Positions 1-8,974 are shown, counted from the first letter of the stretch. The stretch is 64,000 bases of DNA from Prevotella brunnea (GCF_008016795.1 NZ_SDIK01000053.1:1-64000), one strand, 5' to 3'. The notes: generated by a model not told the origin, from the letters alone. Made by a program: numbers and translations.

Positions 1-2
1 AC

Positions 3-104
3 TTCTATTTGGAATTAGCACGACACATTAATGCAATTAACGCTTTACAACATTATCAAACTCGATTTTTATCCCTCAAACCAGTGAACAATTGGCGACA
101 GTGA
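3..104 (+). CDS. 3' end of an unidentified gene (partial)
   Basis: Frame 3 is open from the window edge for 33 codons and ends in TGA at 102-104. The other two plus frames stop within 35 bases. The peptide (ending in SLKPVNNWRQ) reads as an amphipathic helix with alternating LELARHINAINAL-type hydrophobic spacing, which resembles the end of a real protein. A TolC-like outer membrane efflux protein is one guess from the helical character, but nothing identifies it. The start lies outside the window. About 160 bp of non-coding sequence separate it from manC. Confidence 0.4.
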   Translation, partial: FYLELARHINAINALQHYQTRFLSLKPVNNWRQ

Positions 105-205
105 ACAAAAAAAAACAAGTCAGAACCCACCATCTCCCTATCCGTTTGAAAAACATGCCACGACGATTGAAAGTTTCCAAAAATAATTATTTATTTCTTA
201 AAACA

Positions 206-237
206 TTTGCCGGATATAATTTTATGAGATAACTTTG
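206..237 (+). promoter_or_regulatory. Promoter of manC
   Basis: TTTG at 206-209 and TAACTTTG at 230-237 are separated by 20 bp, an exact match to the Bacteroidetes -33/-7 promoter. The expected transcription start is near 244, about 22 nt before the manC ATG. This supports a start at 266 (or the second ATG at 272). Confidence 0.75.
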
Positions 238-265
238 GGTTATTAATCCAAGGGTCTAACATTCT

Positions 266-1363
266 ATGATAATGACAAAAACGGAAAATTATTACTGCTT
301 AATCCTTGCAGGAGGCAAAGGGAGACGCCTATGGCCAAGCAGTCGCGAAGAACTACCTAAACAATTCATCGATTTTTTTAGTGAGGGAAGAACCTTGCTA
401 CAACAAACATTCGACAGATTTACCCGGATGTTTCCGAAAGAGAATATCTACATCAATACAAGCCAACAATATCTTGATATCGTACGCGAACAACTACCGG
501 AAGTAGAACGCGACAACATCATGGCAGAACCTATTCACAGAAACACTGCGCCGAGCGTGGCATGGGCTACTCATCGGATTGGAAAACTAAACCCGAAAGC
601 AAACATCATCGTATCGCCTTCCGACCAACGAGTTTTCAACGAGGAAGCGTTTTTAAGAAACGTTCTCGAAGGGTTGAGCTTCGTGAGTCATCACAACTGT
701 CTTCTGACAATGGGAATACAACCCACACGCCCCGAGCCGGGCTATGGTTACATACAGATGGGAAACTCGACAGGAATAAACAACATATATAAAGTAAAGG
801 CTTTCACGGAGAAACCCGATAAGGAATTTGCAGAAATGTTTTTGAAAAGCAAGGAATGGTATTGGAATACCGGACTTTTCCTTTCCAACGTGCAATATCT
901 CACCAACAGCCTTTACAACTTTCTTCCTTCCGTGCTGAGAAATCTTGATGCGAGAATGAAAGACTTCAGCATTGAGGAGGAAAATAATTTCGTTCAAGAG
1001 TTTTATCCCTCCTACCCCAACCTGTCCATCGACTACGGTGTGCTGGAAAAGTCGGACAACGTTTATGTAATGAAGTGTGATTTCGGATGGGCTGACCTCG
1101 GCACGTGGCACGGCATTTACGAATCGAGAAGCAGAGGCATGGGCGACAATGTGGTCATCGACTCGGATGTAGTCATCGATGATTGCAAAAACAATATCAT
1201 CAAGTTGCCAAAAGGACGCTTAGGAGTTATCAACGGACTGGATGGCTATATCGTGGCAGAGCATGATAACGTGCTGCTGATTTGTAAGAAAGAAGACTCT
1301 TCGTCTCTCATTCTTAAATACGTGAACGAAATCCAACTAAAGAAAGGCGATGAATTTGTATAG
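266..1363 (+). CDS. manC: Mannose-1-phosphate guanylyltransferase
   Basis: Makes GDP-mannose from mannose-1-phosphate and GTP in the cytoplasm, feeding glycan, O-antigen and GDP-fucose synthesis. Residues 15-24 (AGGKGRRLWP) followed by SSREELPKQF are the nucleotidyltransferase signature loop, and EKPD near residue 180 with WNTGLF is typical of the family. At 365 aa it lacks the C-terminal cupin isomerase domain of the bifunctional enzymes (about 470 aa), so it should be guanylyltransferase only. It stands alone with its own promoter and converges on the greA-HIT operon. MTKTENYY is an alternative start two codons in. Confidence 0.9.
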   Translation: MIMTKTENYYCLILAGGKGRRLWPSSREELPKQFIDFFSEGRTLLQQTFDRFTRMFPKENIYINTSQQYLDIVREQLPEVERDNIMAEPIHRNTAPSVAWATHRIGKLNPKANIIVSPSDQRVFNEEAFLRNVLEGLSFVSHHNCLLTMGIQPTRPEPGYGYIQMGNSTGINNIYKVKAFTEKPDKEFAEMFLKSKEWYWNTGLFLSNVQYLTNSLYNFLPSVLRNLDARMKDFSIEEENNFVQEFYPSYPNLSIDYGVLEKSDNVYVMKCDFGWADLGTWHGIYESRSRGMGDNVVIDSDVVIDDCKNNIIKLPKGRLGVINGLDGYIVAEHDNVLLICKKEDSSSLILKYVNEIQLKKGDEFV

Positions 1364-1386
1364 AGGGGAATATTGTTCCGTCATGC

Positions 1387-1433
1387 TAAAAAAGCGAAAG
1401 GCGAGAAGCAGCTACCTGCTTTTCGCCTTTCGC
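1387..1433 (-). terminator. Strong hairpin terminator between manC and the HIT gene
   Basis: An 18-bp stem (1394-1411 with 1416-1433, one G-U pair) and a 4-nt loop. Six A residues (1388-1393) on the left side become a U-run on the minus-strand transcript, so it terminates greA-HIT. It may also serve manC, which ends at 1363. Confidence 0.8.
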
Positions 1434-1470
1434 CATACCGGAACAAATGCCCCAAAAACCGGAGAATAGA

Positions 1471-1869
1471 TTATCCCAATCGCTTAAACTCCTCAAAAAT
1501 CTTGTTCGCGATGCCCTGCTGTTCTTCCGGTGATACCTCTATGTGTTTCTTAAAGTCCACGTCACCTTCACTGTTCATGGGGATGAGATGAATATGAGCG
1601 TGGTTTACTTCAAGCCCGAGCACTATCTGTGCCACTTTCTTGCAGGGAAAAGCTGTCTTCAAGGCACGTGCCACCTTCTTGGCAAAGAGTTGAAATTCTG
1701 CCAAATCATCATCTTCCATGTCGAAGATATAATCCACCTCCTTACGCGGTATGACCAACGTATGAGCTTTTGCAACGGGATTGATGTCAAGAAAAGCATA
1801 GAACTTCTCGCTTTCCGCACATTTATAACTTGGAATATCGCCTGCGGCTATCTTTGAAAATATTGTCAT
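1471..1869 (-). CDS. HIT family protein (histidine triad nucleotide hydrolase)
   Basis: A 132-aa histidine-triad protein of the Hint type, which hydrolyses adenosine phosphoramidates or related AMP conjugates. The triad HAHIHLIP is at residues 90-97 (His90, His92, His94), and the N-terminal strand pattern FYAFLDINPVAKAHTLVIP is standard for the family. I set the start at the ATG giving MTIFSKI, because the two codons before it begin with GTG. It lies 29 bp downstream of greA on the same strand, so the two are probably co-transcribed, a common Bacteroidetes pairing. The physiological substrate cannot be told from sequence. Confidence 0.9.
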   Translation of the reverse strand: MTIFSKIAAGDIPSYKCAESEKFYAFLDINPVAKAHTLVIPRKEVDYIFDMEDDDLAEFQLFAKKVARALKTAFPCKKVAQIVLGLEVNHAHIHLIPMNSEGDVDFKKHIEVSPEEQQGIANKIFEEFKRLG

Positions 1870-1903
1870 GACCACAAAATAAAATTATTGTTATACGATA
1901 GGA

Positions 1904-2374
1904 TTACAGATTAATGGAAATCTTGTCCACCCGGAGTTTAATGGTTCCGCGTGGAATCTTTATCTCTACGACATCACCCACTTTCTTATTGAGCAGCCCT
2001 TGCGCAATAGGTGTGTGTATGGAGATTTTCCCTTGCTTAAGGTTAGCTTCCGTTTCACTGACAATTGTATATTTCATCTTGGAGTTATTCGCCATGTTAG
2101 TCATTTCAACCGTTGACATGATTTGTACCGCCTCATCACTAAGTCGAGACATATCCACGATTTTTGCTTGCGCGATGGTAAGTTTCATCTCATTGATTTT
2201 GGCTTCCAAATGGCGTTGTGCTTCCTTGGCTGCATCGTATTCAGAGTTTTCGCTTAAATCGCCCTTATCAGCCGCTTCTGCGATGGCTGCCGATGCCTTG
2301 GGGCGTTCCACTGATTCTAACTGCTTCAGTTCAGCCACGAGTCGGTCGTAGCCCTCTTGTGACATATAAGACAT
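1904..2374 (-). CDS. greA: Transcription elongation factor GreA
   Basis: Stimulates transcript cleavage by backtracked RNA polymerase so that elongation can resume. The 156 aa match the family length. The N-terminal half (residues 1-75) is the two-helix coiled coil, with the conserved DLSENSEYDAAKEAQ stretch at about 38-52. The C-terminal half is the FKBP-like globular domain with the usual VGDVVEIKIPRG ending. It is the first gene of the greA-HIT unit, behind a perfect -33/-7 promoter that leaves an untranslated leader of about 110 nt. Confidence 0.95.
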   Translation of the reverse strand: MSYMSQEGYDRLVAELKQLESVERPKASAAIAEAADKGDLSENSEYDAAKEAQRHLEAKINEMKLTIAQAKIVDMSRLSDEAVQIMSTVEMTNMANNSKMKYTIVSETEANLKQGKISIHTPIAQGLLNKKVGDVVEIKIPRGTIKLRVDKISINL

Positions 2375-2490
2375 AATTATTCTATTTTAAGTTTATACGT
2401 TTTTCAGGTGGAGATAAAAAGAAATAGAATTCCAACAACTTCTGTCGGAATCCCATACATATCATCTCCTCATCAATTTATTATACGATG

Positions 2491-2522
2491 CAAAGGTATT
2501 CTTATTTTTCGGAACGACCAAA
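2491..2522 (-). promoter_or_regulatory. Promoter of greA-HIT
   Basis: Read on the minus strand: TTTG (2519-2522), 20 bp, TACCTTTG (2491-2498). The transcription start is expected near 2484. It is tucked between greA and the sucCD terminator. Confidence 0.75.
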
Positions 2523-2540
2523 AGTTATAGGTTAAAAATA

Positions 2541-2578
2541 CTTTACCACCGACGAAATCTTGCGGATTTCGCCGGTAA
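2541..2578 (-). terminator. Terminator of sucCD
   Basis: Hairpin with outer stem TTACC (2543-2547)/GGTAA (2574-2578) and inner stem CGAAATC (2553-2559)/GATTTCG (2565-2571). On the minus strand it is followed by GTATTTTTAACC. It lies about 35 bp past the sucD stop. Confidence 0.6.
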
Positions 2579-2611
2579 TAAAGCAATATAAATAAAGTGC
2601 GAATTAGCTTA

Positions 2612-3481
2612 TTATTTCATCAGTCCTTTCAAAAGCTCAGGAATTTCGCTTGTCTCACGCGCTACGGGAACACCTGCAGCCTCGAAAGCAGCGACCTTCT
2701 CTGCTGCCGTACCCGAGCCGCTGGAGATAATAGCACCCGCGTGTCCCATCTGCTTTCCCTTGGGAGCCTCTCGACCGGAAATGAATGCCACAACAGGCTT
2801 CGTAAGGTTCTTCTTGATAAATTCCGCCGCGCGTTCCTCGGCATCACCACCAATCTCGCCAATGATGGCAACACTATCGGTATCAGGGTCGTTTTGGAAC
2901 ATTTCCAGCAAATCTTGGAAGTATAGTCCCACGATAGGGTCGCCACCAACTCCCACAGCTGTGGATTGTCCGAAACCGGCAGCCGTAAGATTAGCCACCA
3001 CCTCATAGGTCAGCGTGCCACTTCGGCTGATAACCCCCGTGTGTCCTTTCTTAAAGATATTGGTAGGCATGATACCCACCATGCTCTTGTCCGGTGAGAT
3101 AAGTCCCGGACAGTTCGGTCCGATCAAGTTCGCACCCTTGTCGCGAATGTAACGATAAGCTTCAACCACGTCAAGTGTCGGAACGCCTTCCGTGATGCAG
3201 ATGATGAGTTTGATGCCTGCGTCAGCGGCTTCCAACATGGCATCTTTGGCAAAAGGTGCCGGAACGAAAATCACCGAAGTGTTGGCATTTGTCGCTGCCA
3301 CTGCGTCTTTCACGGTATTGAAGACGGGTATGCCGTCCACATCCTGTCCGGCCTTGCCGGGAGAAGTACCACCTACCACGTTGGTACCATATTTTTTCAT
3401 TTTCTTTGCGTGAAATCCGCCGTCACGACCCGTTATACCCTGTACGATAAGTCGTGTATCTTTATTGATTAAAATACTCAT
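2612..3481 (-). CDS. sucD: Succinate-CoA ligase [ADP-forming] subunit alpha
   Basis: Alpha subunit of succinyl-CoA synthetase, interconverting succinyl-CoA and succinate with substrate-level phosphorylation. A Rossmann CoA-binding domain ([15 protein letters not shown], residues 14-28) is followed by the ligase domain. His247 in MGHAGAI is the residue phosphorylated during catalysis, and 289 aa is the usual length. It lies 39 bp behind sucC on the same strand, forming one operon. The korAB genes further along provide succinyl-CoA chemistry in the same branch. Confidence 0.95.
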   Translation of the reverse strand: MSILINKDTRLIVQGITGRDGGFHAKKMKKYGTNVVGGTSPGKAGQDVDGIPVFNTVKDAVAATNANTSVIFVPAPFAKDAMLEAADAGIKLIICITEGVPTLDVVEAYRYIRDKGANLIGPNCPGLISPDKSMVGIMPTNIFKKGHTGVISRSGTLTYEVVANLTAAGFGQSTAVGVGGDPIVGLYFQDLLEMFQNDPDTDSVAIIGEIGGDAEERAAEFIKKNLTKPVVAFISGREAPKGKQMGHAGAIISSGSGTAAEKVAAFEAAGVPVARETSEIPELLKGLMK

Positions 3482-3520
3482 TTTGTTTCCAGTTTTTATT
3501 TTATACGACTATTCGGTTAA

Positions 3521-4663
3521 TTATTTGCACTTTGCGCACAGTTCAACCGCCATTTTTCCGGCCTCACCCATTGTATGCGCCACATTAAACTTAGTGCCTT
3601 TCAGAAGTTCGCGTCCTTGTTCTTCGTTAGTACCAGTCAGGCGAATAACGATAGGCATATCCGTCTCAATGGTCTTAAATGCCTCTATCAAACCTTGCGC
3701 AACATCATCGCAACGAGTAATACCGCCGAAGATATTAATGAGAACTGTCTTCACGTGTTTGTCGGACATCAAGAGCTTCATTGCCTCTACAATCTTTGTA
3801 GGATTGGAGCTGCCGCCGATATCAAGGAAATTGGCAGGAGTACCGCCGTAAAGCTTAATCATATCCATCGTGGCCATAGCCAGCCCGGCGCCATTCACCA
3901 TACAACCAATTTCACCACCGAGGTTCACATAGCTGAAACCCTTGCTTTTAGCTTCTTGCTCAACTTTTTCCTCTTCTGTAGGCTCAAACATTTCAAAGAT
4001 ATCCGGATGGCGGAAAAGAGCGTTGTTATCGAATGTCATTTTGGCATCGATTGCCATCACCTGACCTTGTTCTGTAATGACGAGTGGATTGATTTCCGCC
4101 AACGACGCGTCTTTTTCCTTGAACAAACGATAAAGCTTTTGCAGAAGGGGAGCCGCCTGTTTCACGTAAGCCATATCATCGAAAAGCTTAAAGGCTGCCT
4201 CGCGAGCGAGATAATCGGGCAATCCAAGTAAGGGGTCGATTGGAATCTTAACAATCTTTTCCGGAGACTCTTTTGCCACGGTTTCGATATCGACACCACC
4301 TTCGCGGCAAAGCATCATGATCGCACCTTTCGTTTTTCTGTCAATAACGATACTAACATAAAACTCCGAGGCAATATCCACAGCTTCGGTAACGAGAACG
4401 CGATCAACGGTAAACCCTTTGATATCCATTCCTAATATATCGGTGGCACGCTGTTTCACCTCTTCTTCGCTCTTGGCCAGTTTAACGCCACCTGCTTTGC
4501 CACGACCGCCGGTGTGTACTTGTGCTTTGATTACTGCCAATTCAACACCGAGTTTTCGATAAGCTTCTACGGCTTCTTCCGGAGTACGACAAACGAAACC
4601 CGATTGCACAGCCATACCATAAGCTGCAAAAATTTCCTTTGCCTGATATTCGTAGACTTTCAT
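3521..4663 (-). CDS. sucC: ADP-forming succinate-CoA ligase subunit beta
   Basis: Beta subunit of succinyl-CoA synthetase. An ATP-grasp domain occupies the N-terminal half, with the glycine-rich HTGGRGKAGGVKLA near residues 51-64 binding nucleotide. The C-terminal ligase-CoA domain contains NGAGLAMATMD, GGSSNP and NIFGGITRCD, which are highly conserved. At 380 aa it is full length. It is first in the sucCD operon. The closest good promoter leaves an untranslated leader of about 165 nt, unusually long for this window. Confidence 0.95.
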   Translation of the reverse strand: MKVYEYQAKEIFAAYGMAVQSGFVCRTPEEAVEAYRKLGVELAVIKAQVHTGGRGKAGGVKLAKSEEEVKQRATDILGMDIKGFTVDRVLVTEAVDIASEFYVSIVIDRKTKGAIMMLCREGGVDIETVAKESPEKIVKIPIDPLLGLPDYLAREAAFKLFDDMAYVKQAAPLLQKLYRLFKEKDASLAEINPLVITEQGQVMAIDAKMTFDNNALFRHPDIFEMFEPTEEEKVEQEAKSKGFSYVNLGGEIGCMVNGAGLAMATMDMIKLYGGTPANFLDIGGSSNPTKIVEAMKLLMSDKHVKTVLINIFGGITRCDDVAQGLIEAFKTIETDMPIVIRLTGTNEEQGRELLKGTKFNVAHTMGEAGKMAVELCAKCK

Positions 4664-4835
4664 AGTAAATATAATTTGTTAATACATTAATATAATATTA
4701 TAATTTTCCAAGCAGACTTACCATGATTAATGCAATGACGAAAAAACACCGGTATAATAAATTAGTAGCATATATTCGCAGTGTATATAATGTAGTAAGT
4801 AGTTCATTTATTTTAATATTGTTCTATTTATGGGG

Positions 4836-4867
4836 CAAATGTAAAAAATAAAATTGATACTTGCAAG
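4836..4867 (-). promoter_or_regulatory. Probable promoter of sucCD
   Basis: On the minus strand: CTTG (4864-4867), 20 bp, TACATTTG (4836-4843). The -33 box has one mismatch. The start would be near 4829, giving a leader of about 165 nt before the sucC ATG. The AT-rich leader shows no riboswitch I recognise. Confidence 0.5.
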
Positions 4868-5021
4868 TACTTTTTAATAAATATGATTAGAATGGTCCAA
4901 TTATAAATTCATTCGCGCAAAGACTTTGGCAGCCTGAATGAAAGTTTACTTTGGGGCGAAGCCATAACATCATGACGCCTCGGCAAAGAATCGGTAAAAC
5001 AAAGCCACTCGCTAAAAAGCC

Positions 5022-5079
5022 AGCCCCGACAATCCTCTCCAAAAAACCTCACCGTCCTCAAGGGATTGTGGGGCTTTTT
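5022..5079. terminator. Orphan terminator-like hairpin
   Basis: A 13-bp stem with one bulged G (5022-5035 with 5063-5075) is followed by a T-run on the plus strand and preceded by an A-run, so it could work in both directions. No convincing gene ends here on either strand. The overlapping minus frame 4909-5151 looks like chance. Confidence 0.4.
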
Positions 5080-5145
5080 CGCTTCTGCCATCCCATCAAT
5101 CAACAACACCTTTTCCCAACCCTTTTTATCACATTTCAAAACACC

Positions 5146-5256
5146 TGACACTCAACCACTTACAAACCCCATTTTAAAAGCTTAGCTTTTGCGTTCCAAA
5201 AGCTAAGCTTTTGCATTGCAAAAGATAAGCTTTTGGAATGTAATACCTTAGCTTTC
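5146..5256 (+). repeat. Phased palindrome element, copy 1
   Basis: A 111-bp element. TGACACTCA is centred on 5150. Four palindromes related to AAAAGCTWAGCTTTT are centred on 5183, 5205, 5227 and 5249, an exact 22-bp pitch, with the first centre 33 bp after the TGANNNTCA centre. Units 1 and 2 are perfect; unit 3 has one change; unit 4 is degenerate in its left half. It sits in the sucC-helicase gap, 334 bp past the 3' end of the helicase gene. Confidence 0.9.
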
Positions 5257-5451
5257 GGAAAGTATATCGACCCGATTCCTCATAACACCATTGTACAAGC
5301 GAATAACGAAGCTTTTATTTCTCACCATGGAAAAATGGAAGTTCCACGATTGATAAAGATTGAGATTTATACATATTTTCCGTATTTATATTGCTTTTGA
5401 CTTGATATAAATCAATAATTACGTCAAATTGATGAATTTTCGGTCAATTTA

Positions 5452-5483
5452 TTTGCAATCTACAGAATTATCCTTTATCTTTG
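5452..5483 (+). promoter_or_regulatory. Promoter with no protein gene downstream
   Basis: TTTG (5452-5455), 20 bp, TATCTTTG (5476-5483) is a perfect Bacteroidetes promoter facing right. The only thing it can transcribe is about 60 nt ending in a hairpin with a T7 tail, so it defines a small-RNA candidate. Confidence 0.7.
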
Positions 5484-5489
5484 CAACGT

Positions 5490-5551
5490 GTTTTTCATAG
5501 TATTAGATTTAAGGTTAACAAAGGTTGGACTACAGCGGTAGTCCTTTTTTT
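5490..5551 (+). ncRNA. Candidate small RNA (about 60 nt)
   Basis: The interval runs from the expected start of the perfect promoter to an intrinsic terminator: stem GGACTAC (5527-5533)/GTAGTCC (5538-5544), loop AGCG, then seven T residues (5545-5551). It holds no ORF. It opposes the 3' end of the nuclease-helicase gene, which stops 40 bp further on at 5591, so it could also act on the tail of that transcript. Its function is unknown. Confidence 0.5.
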
Positions 5552-5590
5552 ATGCCTCTATGTTCTCCTTGAAGTAGAGAAAGCGAGAAT

Positions 5591-8500
5591 TTATTTTGTT
5601 TTGTATCCACCTTTCGTCTTTATATAATCCAAGAGTTTTGAGAAAGTCGCATTTTGTCGAAGCGTAACCTCGTTTCCGGTGAGTATGAGTTGTTTGCGTG
5701 CTCGCGTAATGACCACATTGAGTTTGCGGTCGATAATCTGTCCATCCTCCTCAAAGGTACCGGCAGTAAGGAACTCTAACTGATAACGACTTTGAATGGT
5801 GAAAGAATAGATAATGACATCGCGCTGACTGCCCTGATAGCGTTCCACAGTATCGATGCTTATATCGGCAAGTGCCGGCAAGTTGAGTTTTTCCAATTCT
5901 TTCCTAATCAGGGCTATCTGATTGCGATAAGGTACAATGACTCCTATTGATTTCCGAGGATTGAACGCCTGCCCCATTTGCCGGTACAAGCGACGGATGG
6001 TATCGGCAACTATTCTTGCTTCCTCCATGTTTGCTTTCTCTGAAAGATTGGGTTGCCTACAAGAGTCTGAGGGAATGAAAATCACGCGATGCGCCTTCAG
6101 GAAGTCATCCGCCGCATCTTCACTCTCCACGTCGTAAGGCAGTCTGAGTTCGCGTTGATGTGCCAATGGCACACATTCCAACTGTTCACGCATGTAAAAA
6201 TATCTATTGGGGAACTCGGCGATATCCGGGTGCATGCGTCCTTGCTTACGCAAAGTGCCGACAAAATCGGAACGACCTGCCGAGCGTTCCATCCGGATTA
6301 ATCGTTCAAAAAGAGAGTGGGCACAATCGTCCAGTTCAATGGCTTTCAACAGCGGATCGGCGACGGCGGATTCTTCAGCATCTTGTTGCACAACGGCAGG
6401 CAGCTGTTTATAGTCTCCGATGAGGATAAACTTGGTGATAGCCTCACCGTCGATCTTATCCAAGGAAGAGGGATTCTTGGCAGAAAGGATGCCCATGAGG
6501 TTAGGTTCAAGCACTTGACCGGCTTCATCGATAATTGCCAAGTCGAAATGTTTCACGTTAAAGATTCCGGATCGAGCCGCCAGCGAGGAGATAGTACTCA
6601 CGATGACATGAGCGTTGGCAAGCGTCTGCCTTATGCCTTCCAGCGTTGGCACTTGCGCCATCACGTTCGACAGCAGACGAGATTTGAAGACCGGGCTGCA
6701 GCTGTTCTCATTGCCAATTCTGACATAATCTATTCCGGTATCTGATAACATTCCGCAAATCTCGTCCACGGCACGGTTGGTGTAGGACAGAAGCAAGACA
6801 GAGGCATTTTCATTTTCCGCCAACTGTTCCCGCACGAGGAATTGCAGAGCCATGGACGTCTTGCCCGTTCCCGGTGGTCCCACAAGTAGGAAACAGTCTT
6901 GTGCCTGTTTGGCTTTCAGGATAATTTCATCGTAATCGGGATGATAGTCGCGAGTCAGTCGCAGACTTTTATCTGAAAGTGGCGGTCGCTGTCCCAACAG
7001 CAATTGCTTGCGTTTCTCGTTGGCAGTGATGAAAGTATGCAGACCTTGAATCGCCGTTGCGCTACCAATGTCGCTGCCGCCGTGTTCAACGGCAAAGAAG
7101 TCGCCGGCAATAAGGTCGGGATTCTGCTGCCCATCGTTCAGATGCACTGTGATTTCTTTATCGGACACGGCTTCCATCGAACCCTTGAAAAGTATGCTTT
7201 TCCGAACATCGGGCAGATTTCCCTTCTTATAAGAATAGAGATAAATCATGTCGCCCCGACGGAAATTAGGCAAGAATTCATCGTTTAATTCCGGAACATT
7301 GAGCGTAATAGTGTCATAACCACTGAAGGCGGTACTTCGGGCTTTTCGCTTGATGGTCAATCCGACATAGATGTTTCCCGTTTCTATTTTTTGAGCCAAT
7401 GGCATATTCCAAAGATCCGCGTTACAACTGCCAGTTCCTTCCCGGAAACCTACTTTTGAAATGATCTGTTCTTTTACGACAAAACGCATCATGCGACAAA
7501 AATAAGATTTTTCCAACGGAGACAGACCGTGCAGTGGTTTCAGAATGGCTGTAATATCGGGCAAAACATATCGATTATAAAAACCCTCGTTGCATTTTTC
7601 CGTTTTCAATGTTTGTGGAATGAGTTTGGGAATGAGTTTGGAGAAATCGTTGTTCGCCATCCAATATTCCGTTGCCACCACCTGATTGCGGAATTTTATT
7701 GCCTCCATCATCAGTTTCTTCAGTGGCTCGACCTCCAACAATCCATCCGGAAGCGGATATTTGGAATACAACAATCGGATGTCGGTACTTTTCCCACTGC
7801 GGAGGAAGTTGTATTGTAATATGCCGAAATAAAGCAAAACTTGTACGTAATGTTTCTCAATGTGAAGTGACCCATGCTTGTTCGGACGGTGAGAAGCAAG
7901 ATAAAAGTTCTTGCCTGACTTCTGTTCCACAAGCAATTGCAAATCGGTTGTCATGAGATCGACACGTCCTTGTAGCCCCAAATGCTCGCAAACGAACGAA
8001 GGCTCTAATATAGCCTTATCGCGTTTGTAAGTAGCAAATATTTCGTCCACGATTTCTCTTATGTGTTTTACCTGAAGTTTTGCGTTCAGGAGAAACTCTG
8101 ACACGTTGAAGTCGCCACATAAGGCATGGTCTAATGCTTTATCACGAAAGTTCGACCGAATGATATCCTCTGTTTTACATTCCGGATGGTTAATGACATT
8201 ATCGAGTGCCGCGCCCGCGAAATTACCCAATAGTGTGTGCCGATTGAGCGTTCTTGGCTTCATTCGGTTCACGGTGAAAAGCAATGGATGATGCCCATAA
8301 TCCTCAAAGCAGTTGGCAACAGCCGAAATATCCAAGAGGTAGTCCGGCTCCACCACAATGATTTTGGGTTGCACATGGTTTCTAACGACTCCGCAGTCAA
8401 GCAGGTTGAGTTGCATTCCCACTCTCAATACAAATCGCAGATAGGTGAAGTCGATATAATCGGGAGAACTCGCGTAATCAACCACGAGACAGTCATTGCC

Positions 8501-8968
8501 AAATGCTTGATTGAGGACACCAACCTTAATGGTGGCATCATCCCAAGCAAGCACAGTGCAACGAATACATTTATAGTTGGAAAGTTGAATATTTTCAACG
8601 TGCCTTCCCATCGTCGGAATCTTGCCCGTAAGGAAAGCCGGTATTGCCTCGCCAAACACGGCGGAGACAAAGATAGCCAAAGCCCTGCAATCGTAAGCGA
8701 AATCATCCGGCAATATTGGTGCAATGGAATTACTGTGTCGGCGCATGGCATGGATGGCTACAACGTCCCGGGGAGCGACTTTGTGTTTGCGACAAAGAGA
8801 ATCGACTTGTGATGAGAGGTTTCCGAATCCATGTCGCGTACTTTTCAACCCTTCCCGACAAACCCGCACAAGAATATCGTGCATCAACTTATTCCGGACA
8901 TCCTGCTGCTTAGCAGGCAAGGATAAGACATCAAATATTCTGCGAAAGAGTTCTTCTGAAACAGTCAT
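5591..8968 (-). CDS. Dna2-like nuclease-helicase (PD-(D/E)XK + SF1 helicase)
   Basis: A large (1125 aa) DNA-processing protein. The region near residues 333-350 carries a nuclease core: an Asp in GLQGRVDL and an E-x-K in VEQKSGK, as in Cas4/RecB/Dna2 nucleases. The C-terminal half is an SF1 helicase of the Dna2/Upf1 type, with Walker A GPPGTGKT near 696-703, Walker B IIDEAGQ near 811, and the UvrD-like end VERYQGSQRDV...VVITRARKQL near 1088. It probably trims and unwinds DNA ends or flaps. I see no clear four-cysteine Fe-S cluster around the nuclease. It is the last gene of an operon with dgt and the esterase fusion (6-bp gap), so a role in DNA repair or defence is plausible but inferred. Confidence 0.8.
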   Translation of the reverse strand: MTVSEELFRRIFDVLSLPAKQQDVRNKLMHDILVRVCREGLKSTRHGFGNLSSQVDSLCRKHKVAPRDVVAIHAMRRHSNSIAPILPDDFAYDCRALAIFVSAVFGEAIPAFLTGKIPTMGRHVENIQLSNYKCIRCTVLAWDDATIKVGVLNQAFGNDCLVVDYASSPDYIDFTYLRFVLRVGMQLNLLDCGVVRNHVQPKIIVVEPDYLLDISAVANCFEDYGHHPLLFTVNRMKPRTLNRHTLLGNFAGAALDNVINHPECKTEDIIRSNFRDKALDHALCGDFNVSEFLLNAKLQVKHIREIVDEIFATYKRDKAILEPSFVCEHLGLQGRVDLMTTDLQLLVEQKSGKNFYLASHRPNKHGSLHIEKHYVQVLLYFGILQYNFLRSGKSTDIRLLYSKYPLPDGLLEVEPLKKLMMEAIKFRNQVVATEYWMANNDFSKLIPKLIPQTLKTEKCNEGFYNRYVLPDITAILKPLHGLSPLEKSYFCRMMRFVVKEQIISKVGFREGTGSCNADLWNMPLAQKIETGNIYVGLTIKRKARSTAFSGYDTITLNVPELNDEFLPNFRRGDMIYLYSYKKGNLPDVRKSILFKGSMEAVSDKEITVHLNDGQQNPDLIAGDFFAVEHGGSDIGSATAIQGLHTFITANEKRKQLLLGQRPPLSDKSLRLTRDYHPDYDEIILKAKQAQDCFLLVGPPGTGKTSMALQFLVREQLAENENASVLLLSYTNRAVDEICGMLSDTGIDYVRIGNENSCSPVFKSRLLSNVMAQVPTLEGIRQTLANAHVIVSTISSLAARSGIFNVKHFDLAIIDEAGQVLEPNLMGILSAKNPSSLDKIDGEAITKFILIGDYKQLPAVVQQDAEESAVADPLLKAIELDDCAHSLFERLIRMERSAGRSDFVGTLRKQGRMHPDIAEFPNRYFYMREQLECVPLAHQRELRLPYDVESEDAADDFLKAHRVIFIPSDSCRQPNLSEKANMEEARIVADTIRRLYRQMGQAFNPRKSIGVIVPYRNQIALIRKELEKLNLPALADISIDTVERYQGSQRDVIIYSFTIQSRYQLEFLTAGTFEEDGQIIDRKLNVVITRARKQLILTGNEVTLRQNATFSKLLDYIKTKGGYKTK

Positions 8969-8974
8969 GATTGC

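Noticed and set aside
4909-5151. 80-residue minus-strand ORF upstream of sucC
   Set aside because: It overlaps a terminator-like hairpin and ends at the edge of repeat copy 1, has no promoter of its own, and its composition (many Ser, Arg, Trp, Cys) is unlike the neighbours.
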